Below, in pieces: positions 36,513 to 46,620 of a stretch of 48,581 nt of DNA (the stretch's first letter is position 1; the number at the start of each line of letters is the position of its first letter). The position numbers and the translations under genes were made by a program. A model generated the notes under the pieces. It searched no databases and was not told the DNA's origin. It worked only from the letters and a program-made list of their open reading frames with translations. The stretch is from NCBI RefSeq assembly GCF_902806315.1, contig NZ_CADCWD010000069.1, positions 1-48,581 on the forward strand, given 5' to 3'. Source of the DNA: an uncultured Sphingosinicella sp. GTDB taxonomy: Bacteria > Pseudomonadota > Alphaproteobacteria > Sphingomonadales > Sphingomonadaceae.

Positions 36513-37774
36513 ATGAGCAAGGGACCGCAAAGGATCAGGGGCACCCAGGACATCTGGGGTGAGGAGGCCGACCGCTTCGCGCGCGTCGTCGAGACCTTCG
36601 ACCGCGTCCGCCGCCTCTACGCGTTCCAGCGCATCGAACTGCCGGTCTTCGAGGCGACCGAGGTGTTCGCCCGCTCGATCGGCGAGACCACCGATATCGT
36701 CTCCAAGGAGATGTACACCTTCCCGGACCGCGGCGGCGACAGCCTGACGCTCCGCCCGGAATTCACAGCGGGCATCTGCCGCGCCTATCTTTCAGAAGGC
36801 TGGCAGCAGCACGCGCCGATCAGGCTCGCCACCCACGGCCCCGTTTTCCGCTACGAGCGCCCGCAAAAGGGCCGGTTCCGCCAGTTCCACCAGCTGGACG
36901 CGGAGATCATCGGCACGGATTCGCCACTTGCCGATGTCGAACTGCTCGTCCTAGCCGATCAGTTGCTGCATCAGCTCGGGATTTCGGAGGGTGTGACCCT
37001 GCAGCTGAACACGCTGGGTGACGCGCCGACGCGCGACGCTTGGCGCGCTGCTTTGGTCTCGCATTTCGAGGCTCACCGGAGCGAACTCAGCGAAGACAGC
37101 TTGGTTCGCCTCGCCAAAAATCCGCTGCGGATACTCGACAGCAAGGACCCCCGCGACCGCCCGGCGGTGGACAGCGCGCCGAGCATCGATGAGTTTCTGA
37201 CGCCGGAGGCCTCGGCCTTCTTCGCCAGGGTCACCGCCGGACTGAACGTCGCCGATGTCAGCTGGACCCGCAATCCTCGCCTGGTCCGGGGGCTCGATTA
37301 TTACCGGCACACCGCGTTCGAGTTCGTCACGGACCGGCTGGGCGCGCAAGGCACGGTGCTGGCCGGCGGACGCTATGACGGACTGATCGAGGGGCTCGGA
37401 GGTCCGCACACGCCGGCCGTCGGCTGGGCTGCCGGCATCGAGCGATTGGCAATGATGTTGACACCCCCGCCTGCACTCCCTCCGGCCATCGACGTGCCAG
37501 TGGTGGTGATGCCGGTCGGGGACGCGGCCGAGGCCACGGCCATCCGTGTTGCCACAGCTGTGCGTAGACGCGGTTTCGCGACGGAGATCTATACGCGGGG
37601 AAACCTCAAGAAGCGTCTTGCTCGCGCATCCGAACGGCTCGTCAGCACTGCAATCATCATCGGCGACGATGAACTGGAGGCGGGCCAAGCCACGGTGAGG
37701 CATCTTCGGATCCAGCAGCAGGACCGCATTCCTTTCGACCGCATCGTTGAGCAGCTCTGGCCGACAGGTGACGA

Positions 37775-37778
<4 letters not shown>
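36513..37778 (+). CDS. hisS: histidyl-tRNA synthetase
   Basis: A 421-residue class II synthetase. Motif 1 is in [16 protein letters not shown], motif 2 around [20 protein letters not shown], and the His-specific motif [16 protein letters not shown] with the third class II motif [13 protein letters not shown] and AAGIERL. The C-terminal anticodon domain starts after about residue 325. It is the first gene of hisS-prfA-prmC; the stop overlaps prfA by four bases. Confidence 0.98.
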
Positions 37779-38854
<1,076 letters not shown>

Positions 38855-38856
38855 GC

Positions 38857-39675
38857 TTGACGATCCGCGAGGCCATCGCCGCGGCCGCCGCGCGCCTCGC
38901 GCCGACCAGCGATACGCCCCGTCTGGATGCTGAATTGCTGATGGCGCATGCCTTGGGTGTCGAACGCGAGGCGATGCTGCTGCTCGGTTTGGACGGGATC
39001 GTGCCCGCACAGTTCGAAGCCTTGCTCAACCGGCGAGAAGCGGGCGAGCCCGTTGCCTACATCACCGGCGCCCGCGCCTTCTGGACGATCGAGCTGGAGG
39101 TCGGGCCCGGCGTCCTTATCCCGCGCCCCGACAGCGAGACTTTATTGGAGGCCGCGCTGGCGCATTTTGGGAAAGCCGGCCCCGCCACGATCCTCGACCT
39201 CGGCACCGGACCCGGTTCCCTCCTCCTCGCCGCACTCGATCAATGGCCCCACGCAAAAGGACTTGGCATCGACCGCTCGGAAGCGGCGCTCGCCTTCGCC
39301 CGCCGCAATGCAGAGCGTCTCGGCCTTGCGGCCCAGGCCGAGCTCCGCCTCGGCGACTGGGGCGAAGGGCTGAACCGGCGCTTCGATCTCATCCTCTGCA
39401 ATCCGCCCTATGTCGAGGCCGAGGCCCAGCTGCCGCGCGACGTCTCGGAATGGGAGCCTCACGAGGCGCTGTTCGCAGGCGCTGAGGGCCTGGACGACTA
39501 TCGCCGCTTGGCACCGCAGATCCCTCGCCTGCTGGCGCCCGGCGGCATCGCCTGCATCGAGATCGGCGCCACCCAGAAACGGGCTGTCACCACCCTTTTC
39601 GAAGGCGCCGGTCCCAGCGTGAGCACTCGGCACGACCTCGCCGGACACACCCGCTGTTTGGTCCTATCCACTTGA
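38857..39675 (+). CDS. prmC: release factor glutamine methyltransferase
   Basis: A 272-residue SAM enzyme that methylates the GGQ glutamine of RF1 and RF2. The SAM site is ILDLGTGPGSLLLAAL and the catalytic NPPY is at 182-185. N-terminal helical domain. TTG start two bases after the prfA stop, with overlapping-style coupling. Confidence 0.96.
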   Translation: MTIREAIAAAAARLAPTSDTPRLDAELLMAHALGVEREAMLLLGLDGIVPAQFEALLNRREAGEPVAYITGARAFWTIELEVGPGVLIPRPDSETLLEAALAHFGKAGPATILDLGTGPGSLLLAALDQWPHAKGLGIDRSEAALAFARRNAERLGLAAQAELRLGDWGEGLNRRFDLILCNPPYVEAEAQLPRDVSEWEPHEALFAGAEGLDDYRRLAPQIPRLLAPGGIACIEIGATQKRAVTTLFEGAGPSVSTRHDLAGHTRCLVLST

Positions 39676-39931
39676 TCCACGTCAGCTTCTTTTCCGCTTG
39701 GTTTTCTCTCCCGTAATAGTTACATAGGCGTCAGGGACGGGGCCTAACACAGCCATGGAAGCGTGAGGCCAACCGTCGCCGACCCCCGATTGCTGCGGCG
39801 TCTATGACGATCCTGGCGTGAGGAGGCGGGAGCCGCCTATGCGGCCGCCTGCCGGAGGTCGTGCAGCATAAGGCCGGGACGGGCCCGGTCGTTGGAGTGG
39901 CTAAGAACAGACCACCTGTGAGGACCAACGT
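39676..39931 (+). ncRNA. structured 5' leader of the DUF4167 gene
   Basis: No open reading frame of note lies here. The sequence has stem-forming segments: AGGCGG-GAG-CCGCCT, and CCGGG-ACGGG-CCCGG further on. A leader this long and GC-structured suggests an RNA regulator or a small RNA gene. I cannot match it to a known family. Confidence 0.4.
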
Positions 39932-40717
<786 letters not shown>

Positions 40718-40739
40718 GCGAAAAGTCCAATGAGATAGA

Positions 40740-40773
40740 GGGCGGTGGTCCAATCCGGACCGCCGCCCTTTTT
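40740..40773 (+). terminator. Rho-independent terminator of the DUF4167 gene
   Basis: A GGGCGGTGGTCC arm pairs with GGACCGCCGCCC (one mismatch) around AATCC, followed by five T bases. It lies 22 bases after the DUF4167 stop. Confidence 0.9.
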
Positions 40774-40893
40774 CATGTCCGCGGCTTGCGAGTGTGCCTG
40801 CCATGCCACAGTGGCTGCCGCTTCTTCCGCGCTCCCGTTGACTCCTGAAGTGACATTGTAACATCCTCCGGGGCGAACTGGAGGGAATTGTTC

Positions 40894-42303
40894 ATGCGTC
40901 ACGTCCTGCTGCTTTCGAGCGCCCTCATGCTGGCCCCGGCAGCGTCCGCGCAGACTGGGTCCAGCAATCTCGCCGTCACCATCTACAACGACAATCTCGC
41001 GCTGGTGCAGGACACGCGGCAGCTCAGCCTTCCGTCCGGCCGCTCGCGCCAGGAATTCCCCAACGTCTCCGGCCAGATCCAGCCGGAAACCGTGACGCTC
41101 GGCGCGTCCGACGTCTCCATCGTGGAGCAGAATTTTGACTTCGACCTCCTCTCGCCGGGCAAGCTCATGGAAAAAGCGGTGGGCGAGGAGATCACGCTCG
41201 TCCGCACCAATCCAGCCACGGGCGCGGAGGAGCGCGAGCGGGCGCGGGTGCTCGCAGTCAATAACGGCGTCGTGCTTCAGATCGGCAACCGCATCGAGGT
41301 GCTTCGCGACGATGGCCTCCCGGTGCGCGTCATCTTCGACAAGGTGCCGGAAAATCTGCGCGCCCGCCCCACCCTGTCGGTGACGCTCAACAGCGGACGC
41401 GGCGGCGCCCGGCCGGTGACCTTGAGCTACCTGACCGGCGGCATGGGTTGGAAGGCGGATTACGTCACCCTGTTCGACGAGCAGCGCGGGCTGATCGACG
41501 TGCAGGGCTGGGTGACGCTCACCAATCAGACCGGCACCACCTTCGACAATGCGGACACCTTGCTGGTCGCCGGCAATGTCGGTCAGCAGGGGCAGCAGCA
41601 ATATTACGACCGGCCCGGGCGGCGGATGATGGGCGGCTATCCGCCTCCGCCCCCCCCGCCACCAGGCAACCGCCCCGGCACCGAAACGCCAGGACGAGAG
41701 GCGCTGGGGGACTTCTACCTTTATCCGCTCAAGGAGCGGACCACGATCGCTAACCAGCAGACCAAGCAGGTGAGCTTCCTGGACGTGACCGGCGCCGCCG
41801 CGCGGCGCGCTTTCGTGTTCCGCAACGGCTGGTTGCAGACGCAGGATCAGGCAACGAGCGCGTCGAGCGTTCTGCAATTTTCGAGTTCGCGAAATGCCGG
41901 CCTTGGCGACGCGCTGCCGGCCGGCACCGTGCGCGTCTACATGAAGGACGCGCGCGGCAACGCTCAGTTCGTCGGCGAGAATCAGATCGGCCACACGCCG
42001 ATGGGCTCCGACATCGCAATCACCACCGGTGAGGCCTTCGACGTCAAGGTCCAGCCCGTGGTGGAGCAGCGCGAGCGGGTGAACGGCAGCCGCTGGCGCA
42101 CCCGGATGCGCTACACGCTCACCAATGCGAGCCCCCGCGCGGTCGCGGTCGACCTGATCCAGAGCGGCCTTTGGGGCGACACGCGCATTGCCGACGAGAG
42201 CCAGAAGAGCACGCGCCGCTCGGCGGACGAGGCAATGTGGCGCGTCAACGTCCCCGCCAACGGCGAGGCGAGCGTCACCGCCACTTTCGACACGCGCTTC
42301 TGA
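40894..42303 (+). CDS. DUF4139 protein 1 (secreted)
   Basis: A 469-residue exported protein. Signal peptide MRHVLLLSSALMLAPAASAQ. The DUF4139 core includes VTIYNDNLALVQDTRQLSLP, then LSYLTGGMGWKADYVTLFDE and the downstream TNQTGTTFDNADTLLVAGN. A proline-rich loop (about residues 250-265) splits the core from a C-terminal beta part with FDVKVQPVVEQR. ATG at 40894 has GGAGGG at eight bases; an in-frame TTG at 40888 is an alternative. A paralogue follows after a REP element. Function unknown. Confidence 0.85.
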   Translation: MRHVLLLSSALMLAPAASAQTGSSNLAVTIYNDNLALVQDTRQLSLPSGRSRQEFPNVSGQIQPETVTLGASDVSIVEQNFDFDLLSPGKLMEKAVGEEITLVRTNPATGAEERERARVLAVNNGVVLQIGNRIEVLRDDGLPVRVIFDKVPENLRARPTLSVTLNSGRGGARPVTLSYLTGGMGWKADYVTLFDEQRGLIDVQGWVTLTNQTGTTFDNADTLLVAGNVGQQGQQQYYDRPGRRMMGGYPPPPPPPPGNRPGTETPGREALGDFYLYPLKERTTIANQQTKQVSFLDVTGAAARRAFVFRNGWLQTQDQATSASSVLQFSSSRNAGLGDALPAGTVRVYMKDARGNAQFVGENQIGHTPMGSDIAITTGEAFDVKVQPVVEQRERVNGSRWRTRMRYTLTNASPRAVAVDLIQSGLWGDTRIADESQKSTRRSADEAMWRVNVPANGEASVTATFDTRF

Positions 42304-42331
42304 AGGCGCTTCGGTGGCAAAGCCCACTGAT

Positions 42332-42419
42332 CGTCATCCCCGCGAAAGCGGGGATCCCGCTTCTCCTTCTGCTGCGCGGGAGAAAAGGAAGCGGGATTCC
42401 CGCTTTCGCGGGAATGACG
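42332..42419. repeat. REP-like palindromic element, copy 2
   Basis: An inverted element with ends CGTCAT and ATGACG. Left hairpin CCCCGC-GAAA-GCGGGG, right hairpin ATTCCCGC paired with GCGGGAAT around TTTC (42396-42415). Nearly the same structure as copy 1. It ends on the first G of the GTG start of the next gene. Confidence 0.9.
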
Positions 42420-43975
42420 TGAAGTGGTTGATCCTGGCCGCGGTCATGCTCTCGTCAGCGCCTGCCTCCGCCCAGACCATCGCCACCTCCTCAGCCCCCG
42501 ACCAGGTCGGCGTCACCGTCTACCGCGCCCCGTCCCGGCCCGCGACGGAACGCATCAACCTCCAGTGGCTGAACGGCTTCGCGCTGATCACCGAAACTCG
42601 GCGTGTGTCGATCCCGGCCGGCGAGGTCGATGTCCGCTTCGAAGGTGTCGCCGGTGGCATCCTTCCCGAAAGCGCGATCGTCACCGGCTTTCCGGGCGGC
42701 GTGGTCGAGAAGAACCAGGACGCCTATCTCCTGTCGCCCGCCAGCCTCATCGATGCCTCGCTCGGCAAGCGCGTGCACCTCCGCCGCACCTCCCGAGCGA
42801 CTGGAGCCGTGCGCGATGTGGAGGCGGTGGTGCGCTCGAGCTCGCGGGGCGGCGTCGTGCTCGAGACCGAAGCCGGTATCGAGGCGCTGCGCTGCACCGG
42901 ACTGGCCGAGGCCGTTAATTACGATCGAGTCCCGCCGGGCCTTTCCGCGAAGCCGACCCTGTCGGTGCGCGTGCGCAGCGATCGCGCCACAAACGCGACC
43001 GTTACGCTTTCATATCTTTCGAGCGGCTTCGACTGGCAGGCCAATTACGTCGCGAGGCTCTCGCCGGACGAAAAGCGCATGGACCTCTTCGCATGGCTGA
43101 CGCTGGCCAATGCCGACGAGACCGGTTTCCGCAACGCCAGCACCAATGCGGTCGCCGGCCGGCTGAACCGGAGCTCCGGCCCGGCCATGCGCCCTCGCGC
43201 CGAGCCGCTGCGGCTCGAATGCTGGCCGTCAGGCACGACCAGCGACGTTTACAACGTCGAAAACTTTGACGTGCAGGAAGACATCATCGTCACCGGCTCC
43301 CGCGTCATGATGGCGCCTCCTCCTCCGCCACCGCCACCACCGGCGCCGCCACCACCGCCCGCGATGATGGCGCAGCAGGAGGAACTCGGCGATCTCAAGC
43401 TCTACCGCATCCCCGAGCCGGTCACAGTCGCGGCGAAGAGCCAGAAGCAGGTGGCCCTGCTCGACCGCAGCGGCGTGCGCGTCGACACCGTCTACCGCCA
43501 GCGCGTGTTCGTCGGCAGTTCCGAGCCAAGGCCGGTGATGCGTGTTCTCACCACGCGTAACCGCACCGCTGAAGGGCTCGGGCTTCCGCTCCCGGCCGGA
43601 CGCGTGGTCCTCTTCACCAGCGGCAGGGCGCGTCCCGTGCTGATCGGCCAGGGCTCGATGACCGACACCAGCGTCGGAGAGGATGTGGAGATCGAGGTGG
43701 GTGCGGCAAGCGCAGTGACCGCTCAGATTACGCTGGGCCCGCCGCCGATCCCGCGAGGCCCGATCGTGCTCAGGCCCGCGCTATCAAACCAGTGGGAGCT
43801 TACCGTCACAAACGCGCGTCCGGAGCCGATCCGCTTCGAAGCCGAGCTGGAGCATGGCGACATGAAGTTCAACTCGGCGACCGCGCTCGCCCGCCGGGAC
43901 GGTCGCCCGCTTTGGGCGGTGACGGTGCCCGCCAACGGCAAGGCGACGCTGCGCTACAGCTTTTCGCCGCAATAG
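42419..43975 (+). CDS. DUF4139 protein 2 (secreted)
   Basis: A 518-residue exported paralogue. The signal is KWLILAAVMLSSAPASAQ after the GTG. YRAPSRPATERINLQWLNGFALITETRRVSIP and LSYLSSGFDWQANYVARLSP match the DUF4139 core. Where protein 1 has a short proline loop, this one has DVQEDIIVTGSR (D288-R295) and a long polyproline stretch (about 298-318). It starts right at the REP element with no visible SD. Stop at 43975 is just before the convergent thioesterase. Function unknown. Confidence 0.82.
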   Translation: MKWLILAAVMLSSAPASAQTIATSSAPDQVGVTVYRAPSRPATERINLQWLNGFALITETRRVSIPAGEVDVRFEGVAGGILPESAIVTGFPGGVVEKNQDAYLLSPASLIDASLGKRVHLRRTSRATGAVRDVEAVVRSSSRGGVVLETEAGIEALRCTGLAEAVNYDRVPPGLSAKPTLSVRVRSDRATNATVTLSYLSSGFDWQANYVARLSPDEKRMDLFAWLTLANADETGFRNASTNAVAGRLNRSSGPAMRPRAEPLRLECWPSGTTSDVYNVENFDVQEDIIVTGSRVMMAPPPPPPPPPAPPPPPAMMAQQEELGDLKLYRIPEPVTVAAKSQKQVALLDRSGVRVDTVYRQRVFVGSSEPRPVMRVLTTRNRTAEGLGLPLPAGRVVLFTSGRARPVLIGQGSMTDTSVGEDVEIEVGAASAVTAQITLGPPPIPRGPIVLRPALSNQWELTVTNARPEPIRFEAELEHGDMKFNSATALARRDGRPLWAVTVPANGKATLRYSFSPQ

Positions 43976-43980
43976 TGTCC

Positions 43981-44358
43981 TTAGACGGCGGGAAGGGGCC
44001 TCGGCCTTGCTTCGTCGTCGAGCGCCACGAACGTGAACAGCGCCTCGGTCACCTTCACCTGCTCGGCGCCGCGATTGCGGGTCGCGACCACTTCGATGCG
44101 GATGCCCATCGAGGTGCGGCCGGTGCGCTCGATCCGCGCGAACACCGAGATGATGTCGTGGAGGAGGATGGGCGCGATGAACTCCATCGCCTCGATCGCG
44201 ACAGTGGCGACCGCCCCTTGCGCACGGTGCGATGCCACGATGCCGGCCGCGATATCCATCTGACTGAGCACCCAGCCGCCGAAGATGTGGCCGTTGGCGT
44301 TGATGTCTCCAGGGCGCGGGACGACCCTCAATACGGGTTCGTCCTTACCGAAGGTCAT
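43981..44358 (-). CDS. YciA-type acyl-CoA thioesterase
   Basis: A 125-residue hotdog-fold thioesterase. The signature GDINANGHIFGGWVLSQMD contains the catalytic Asp near the N-terminus, followed by TVAIEAMEFIAPI and VFARIERTGRTSMGIRIEV. YciA-type enzymes hydrolyse short and medium acyl-CoA. ATG at 44358 is chosen because homologues start there. Its 5' end overlaps the next gene by 14 bases. Confidence 0.93.
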   Translation of the reverse strand: MTFGKDEPVLRVVPRPGDINANGHIFGGWVLSQMDIAAGIVASHRAQGAVATVAIEAMEFIAPILLHDIISVFARIERTGRTSMGIRIEVVATRNRGAEQVKVTEALFTFVALDDEARPRPLPAV

Positions 44359-44641
44359 GCTCGTCCTCGTGTGTGTTTGCTGCGTCGTCGTGGCCGCTGT
44401 GGCTGCTGAAATAAGCAAGCCCCATCAAAGCGGTGCCGAGCAGAACGGTGAAGAACACGCCGGCGATGGTGGCAATGACCATGTGAACGCCCAGCATGGT
44501 CCCGGAAAGATTGAGATACAAAAGCGCGAGCAACACCGCGATCACCGCGGCCGCGATCATCCAGCTCATCAGCGCCTTGTAGCGGGCCCAGGCCAGAGCG
44601 GTCCGCTCGAGGTCGGGCGGTATGGGATCGTGCCTGGGCAT
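44345..44641 (-). CDS. small two-helix membrane protein
   Basis: A 98-residue protein. Two membrane helices at about 24-45 (MSWMIAAAVIAVLLALLYLNL) and 53-77. The C-terminal tail is rich in His, Asp and Glu (HSGHDDAANTHEDEHD), a possible metal-binding end. I do not recognise the family. Overlaps the thioesterase start by 14 bases, so the pair is probably coupled. Confidence 0.7.
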   Translation of the reverse strand: MPRHDPIPPDLERTALAWARYKALMSWMIAAAVIAVLLALLYLNLSGTMLGVHMVIATIAGVFFTVLLGTALMGLAYFSSHSGHDDAANTHEDEHDLR

Positions 44642-44714
44642 GCTTCCATTTGGAGGGGACCCATGTGATCATCAAGCCTTGAGTCGGCGTAGAACAGAAA
44701 GAGGAGGCCGAACG

Positions 44715-45143
44715 GTGACCATCGCTGCAATCCTGAGCGGCAAAGAGGGGCGGCCCCTTAGCGTCGAATGCGACACGCTGGTTCGAGAGGCCGTGACGCT
44801 CCTCGCCGAACACAAGATCGGCGCGCTTCCGGTGATACGCGCCGGGAAAGTCGTCGGCATCATGTCGGAACGCGACGTGATCTACTGCCTTGCCAGCGAC
44901 GGTGCTGCGGTGCTCGAGATGAAGGTCGAGCAGGTGATGACGGCGCCTGCGATCACCGTCACTTCGGACGTGCAGGTCCTTGCAGCTCTCTCCCAGATGA
45001 GCCGCAAGCGAATCCGGCACCTGCCGGTGGTGGAGGGAGAGGAGCTGATCGGGATCGTGTCGATCGGCGATCTCGTCGCCCACCGCATCGCTCGCATCGA
45101 GCAGGAAGCCGAAGCGATGCGCGCCTACATCCAGAGCGCCTAG
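44715..45143 (+). CDS. tandem CBS domain protein
   Basis: A 142-residue cytoplasmic protein of two CBS domains (about 8-66 and 72-130): LLAEHKIGALPVIRAGKVVGIMSERDVI and ALSQMSRKRIRHLPVVEGEELIGIVSIGDLV. Such pairs bind adenine nucleotides and regulate partners. GTG start with GAGGAGG about eight bases upstream. Solitary; partner unknown. Confidence 0.92.
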   Translation: MTIAAILSGKEGRPLSVECDTLVREAVTLLAEHKIGALPVIRAGKVVGIMSERDVIYCLASDGAAVLEMKVEQVMTAPAITVTSDVQVLAALSQMSRKRIRHLPVVEGEELIGIVSIGDLVAHRIARIEQEAEAMRAYIQSA

Positions 45144-45152
45144 GCAGAGCTC

Positions 45153-46619
45153 TTAGGAACGTCTGAAACGACGGGGCGCCACTGCCTGGCGCACGATCCC
45201 CAGCATCCCCATCACCTCATGGCGGATCGGATGGCGGACAAGGAAGATGGTCAGTTGCCAGGCCAGGCAGCCGATGAGGGCGCAGGCCGCGAGTTCGAGG
45301 AAACCCACATCCTCCGGACGTTTCCAGCTCCAATAGAGGAGCAGGAGCGGCGCGACGGTGGCGAGTGTTGCTGCCATGCTCCTCGCGTAGACGCCGAGCA
45401 TGTCGCGCCAGCGGAAGTCGACCAGGTGGCGCATGAAGGCCGCATAGATGGCGAACCATGCAAAGGCGTAGCCGATCCGTGACGCCGCCGCCCACTCCAG
45501 GCTCCAAAAGCAGGCGAGGACCAGCAGGCCGATGGACGCGATTGTGTCGAGGATGTTGAGCTGCAGCAGTCGACGCATGCGCCCCAGCAGGATCGGCATG
45601 TCCATCTGCAGCGGCAGGCCAGTGAAGATGATCTCGCTGATCGCGATCCAGGTGAGCAATGGCGCGACCGCCGCCCAGCGCTCGCCGAACAGCATCAGCA
45701 CGACCGGCGTCGATGCGGCCGCGAGGAAGGCCATGGCGGGCCAGGTGGTGCCGCTATAGCCGGCGACGACCCGTAGATAGGGCGGTGCGAGCGCTTCGCC
45801 TGAATCGCGGATGCGCGCGAAGGCGGGATAGAAAACGCTGCTGATGGCGCCGCTCACGAGCTGGCGAAGTTGCCCGGCAAGCCCGACCGCGCGGCCGTAA
45901 ATGCCGACGGCGGCGATATTGAGCATGCGGCCGATGATGAGCTCGGGCGTGCGCGTGCCGATCGCTCCGCTCATGTAGAGGACCGACGCGCCGGACCCGA
46001 AACGCAGGATCGGCTTCGCGCCCGCAAGGCTCAGCGGGAAGGGAGGGCGGCGGCCGCTCCGCCACTGGCCGAGCAGCGCCCGCGCACCCTGCTGCGCGAC
46101 CGTGGCCCAGGCGAGCGAGAGGGCCGAGAAGCCAAGTGCGGCAAGCAGCAGCGCCGTGCCCGCCTGGGCGAAGGCCGAGCCGACGGTGACGATGAAGATC
46201 GATTTGAAGTCGAGTTCGCGCTGCAGGAGCGCGCTCGGCACGATCGCGAACGGGACAAGGAGGTACGAGCCCGCCACCACCACCAGCACCGGCAATAGAC
46301 GAGGATCGTCGTAGAAGCGGGATGCGGGCCAGGCGAGCGCCAGGATGGCAAGCCCCACCGCGAGCGCGAACAGAACCGAGACCGAAAAGGCGCCGCGGAT
46401 CTGCGCATCGCTGAGGTTCGGCTCGCCCGCGATGTAGCGGGTGATGCCGAAGTCCTGCAGCGCTGAGACGAGCATCGCTGCGGAGAGCGCGATCGAAAAA
46501 AGGCCGACTTCCTCCGGGCTGAGGAAGAAGCGGGCGATGAGCACGCTGCTGACGAACTGGGCGATGAAGGCGACATATTGGCTGGTCATCGACCAGAGGG
46601 CGGCGTTGCGGACGGACAT
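45153..46619 (-). CDS. polysaccharide flippase (oligosaccharide/polysaccharide export family)
   Basis: An about 488-residue membrane protein with a dozen or more helices. The N-terminus MSVRNAALWSMTSQYVAF and the repeated pattern of LPS flippases (FFLSPEEVGLFSIALSAA, DFGITRYIAGE) place it in the MOP/Wzx-type superfamily (lipopolysaccharide biosynthesis protein). It moves lipid-linked sugars across the inner membrane. ATG at 46619 lies one base from the glycosyltransferase stop, so it is co-transcribed and likely acts on the same polysaccharide. Confidence 0.9.
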   Translation of the reverse strand: MSVRNAALWSMTSQYVAFIAQFVSSVLIARFFLSPEEVGLFSIALSAAMLVSALQDFGITRYIAGEPNLSDAQIRGAFSVSVLFALAVGLAILALAWPASRFYDDPRLLPVLVVVAGSYLLVPFAIVPSALLQRELDFKSIFIVTVGSAFAQAGTALLLAALGFSALSLAWATVAQQGARALLGQWRSGRRPPFPLSLAGAKPILRFGSGASVLYMSGAIGTRTPELIIGRMLNIAAVGIYGRAVGLAGQLRQLVSGAISSVFYPAFARIRDSGEALAPPYLRVVAGYSGTTWPAMAFLAAASTPVVLMLFGERWAAVAPLLTWIAISEIIFTGLPLQMDMPILLGRMRRLLQLNILDTIASIGLLVLACFWSLEWAAASRIGYAFAWFAIYAAFMRHLVDFRWRDMLGVYARSMAATLATVAPLLLLYWSWKRPEDVGFLELAACALIGCLAWQLTIFLVRHPIRHEVMGMLGIVRQAVAPRRFRRS

Positions 46620-46620
46620 G

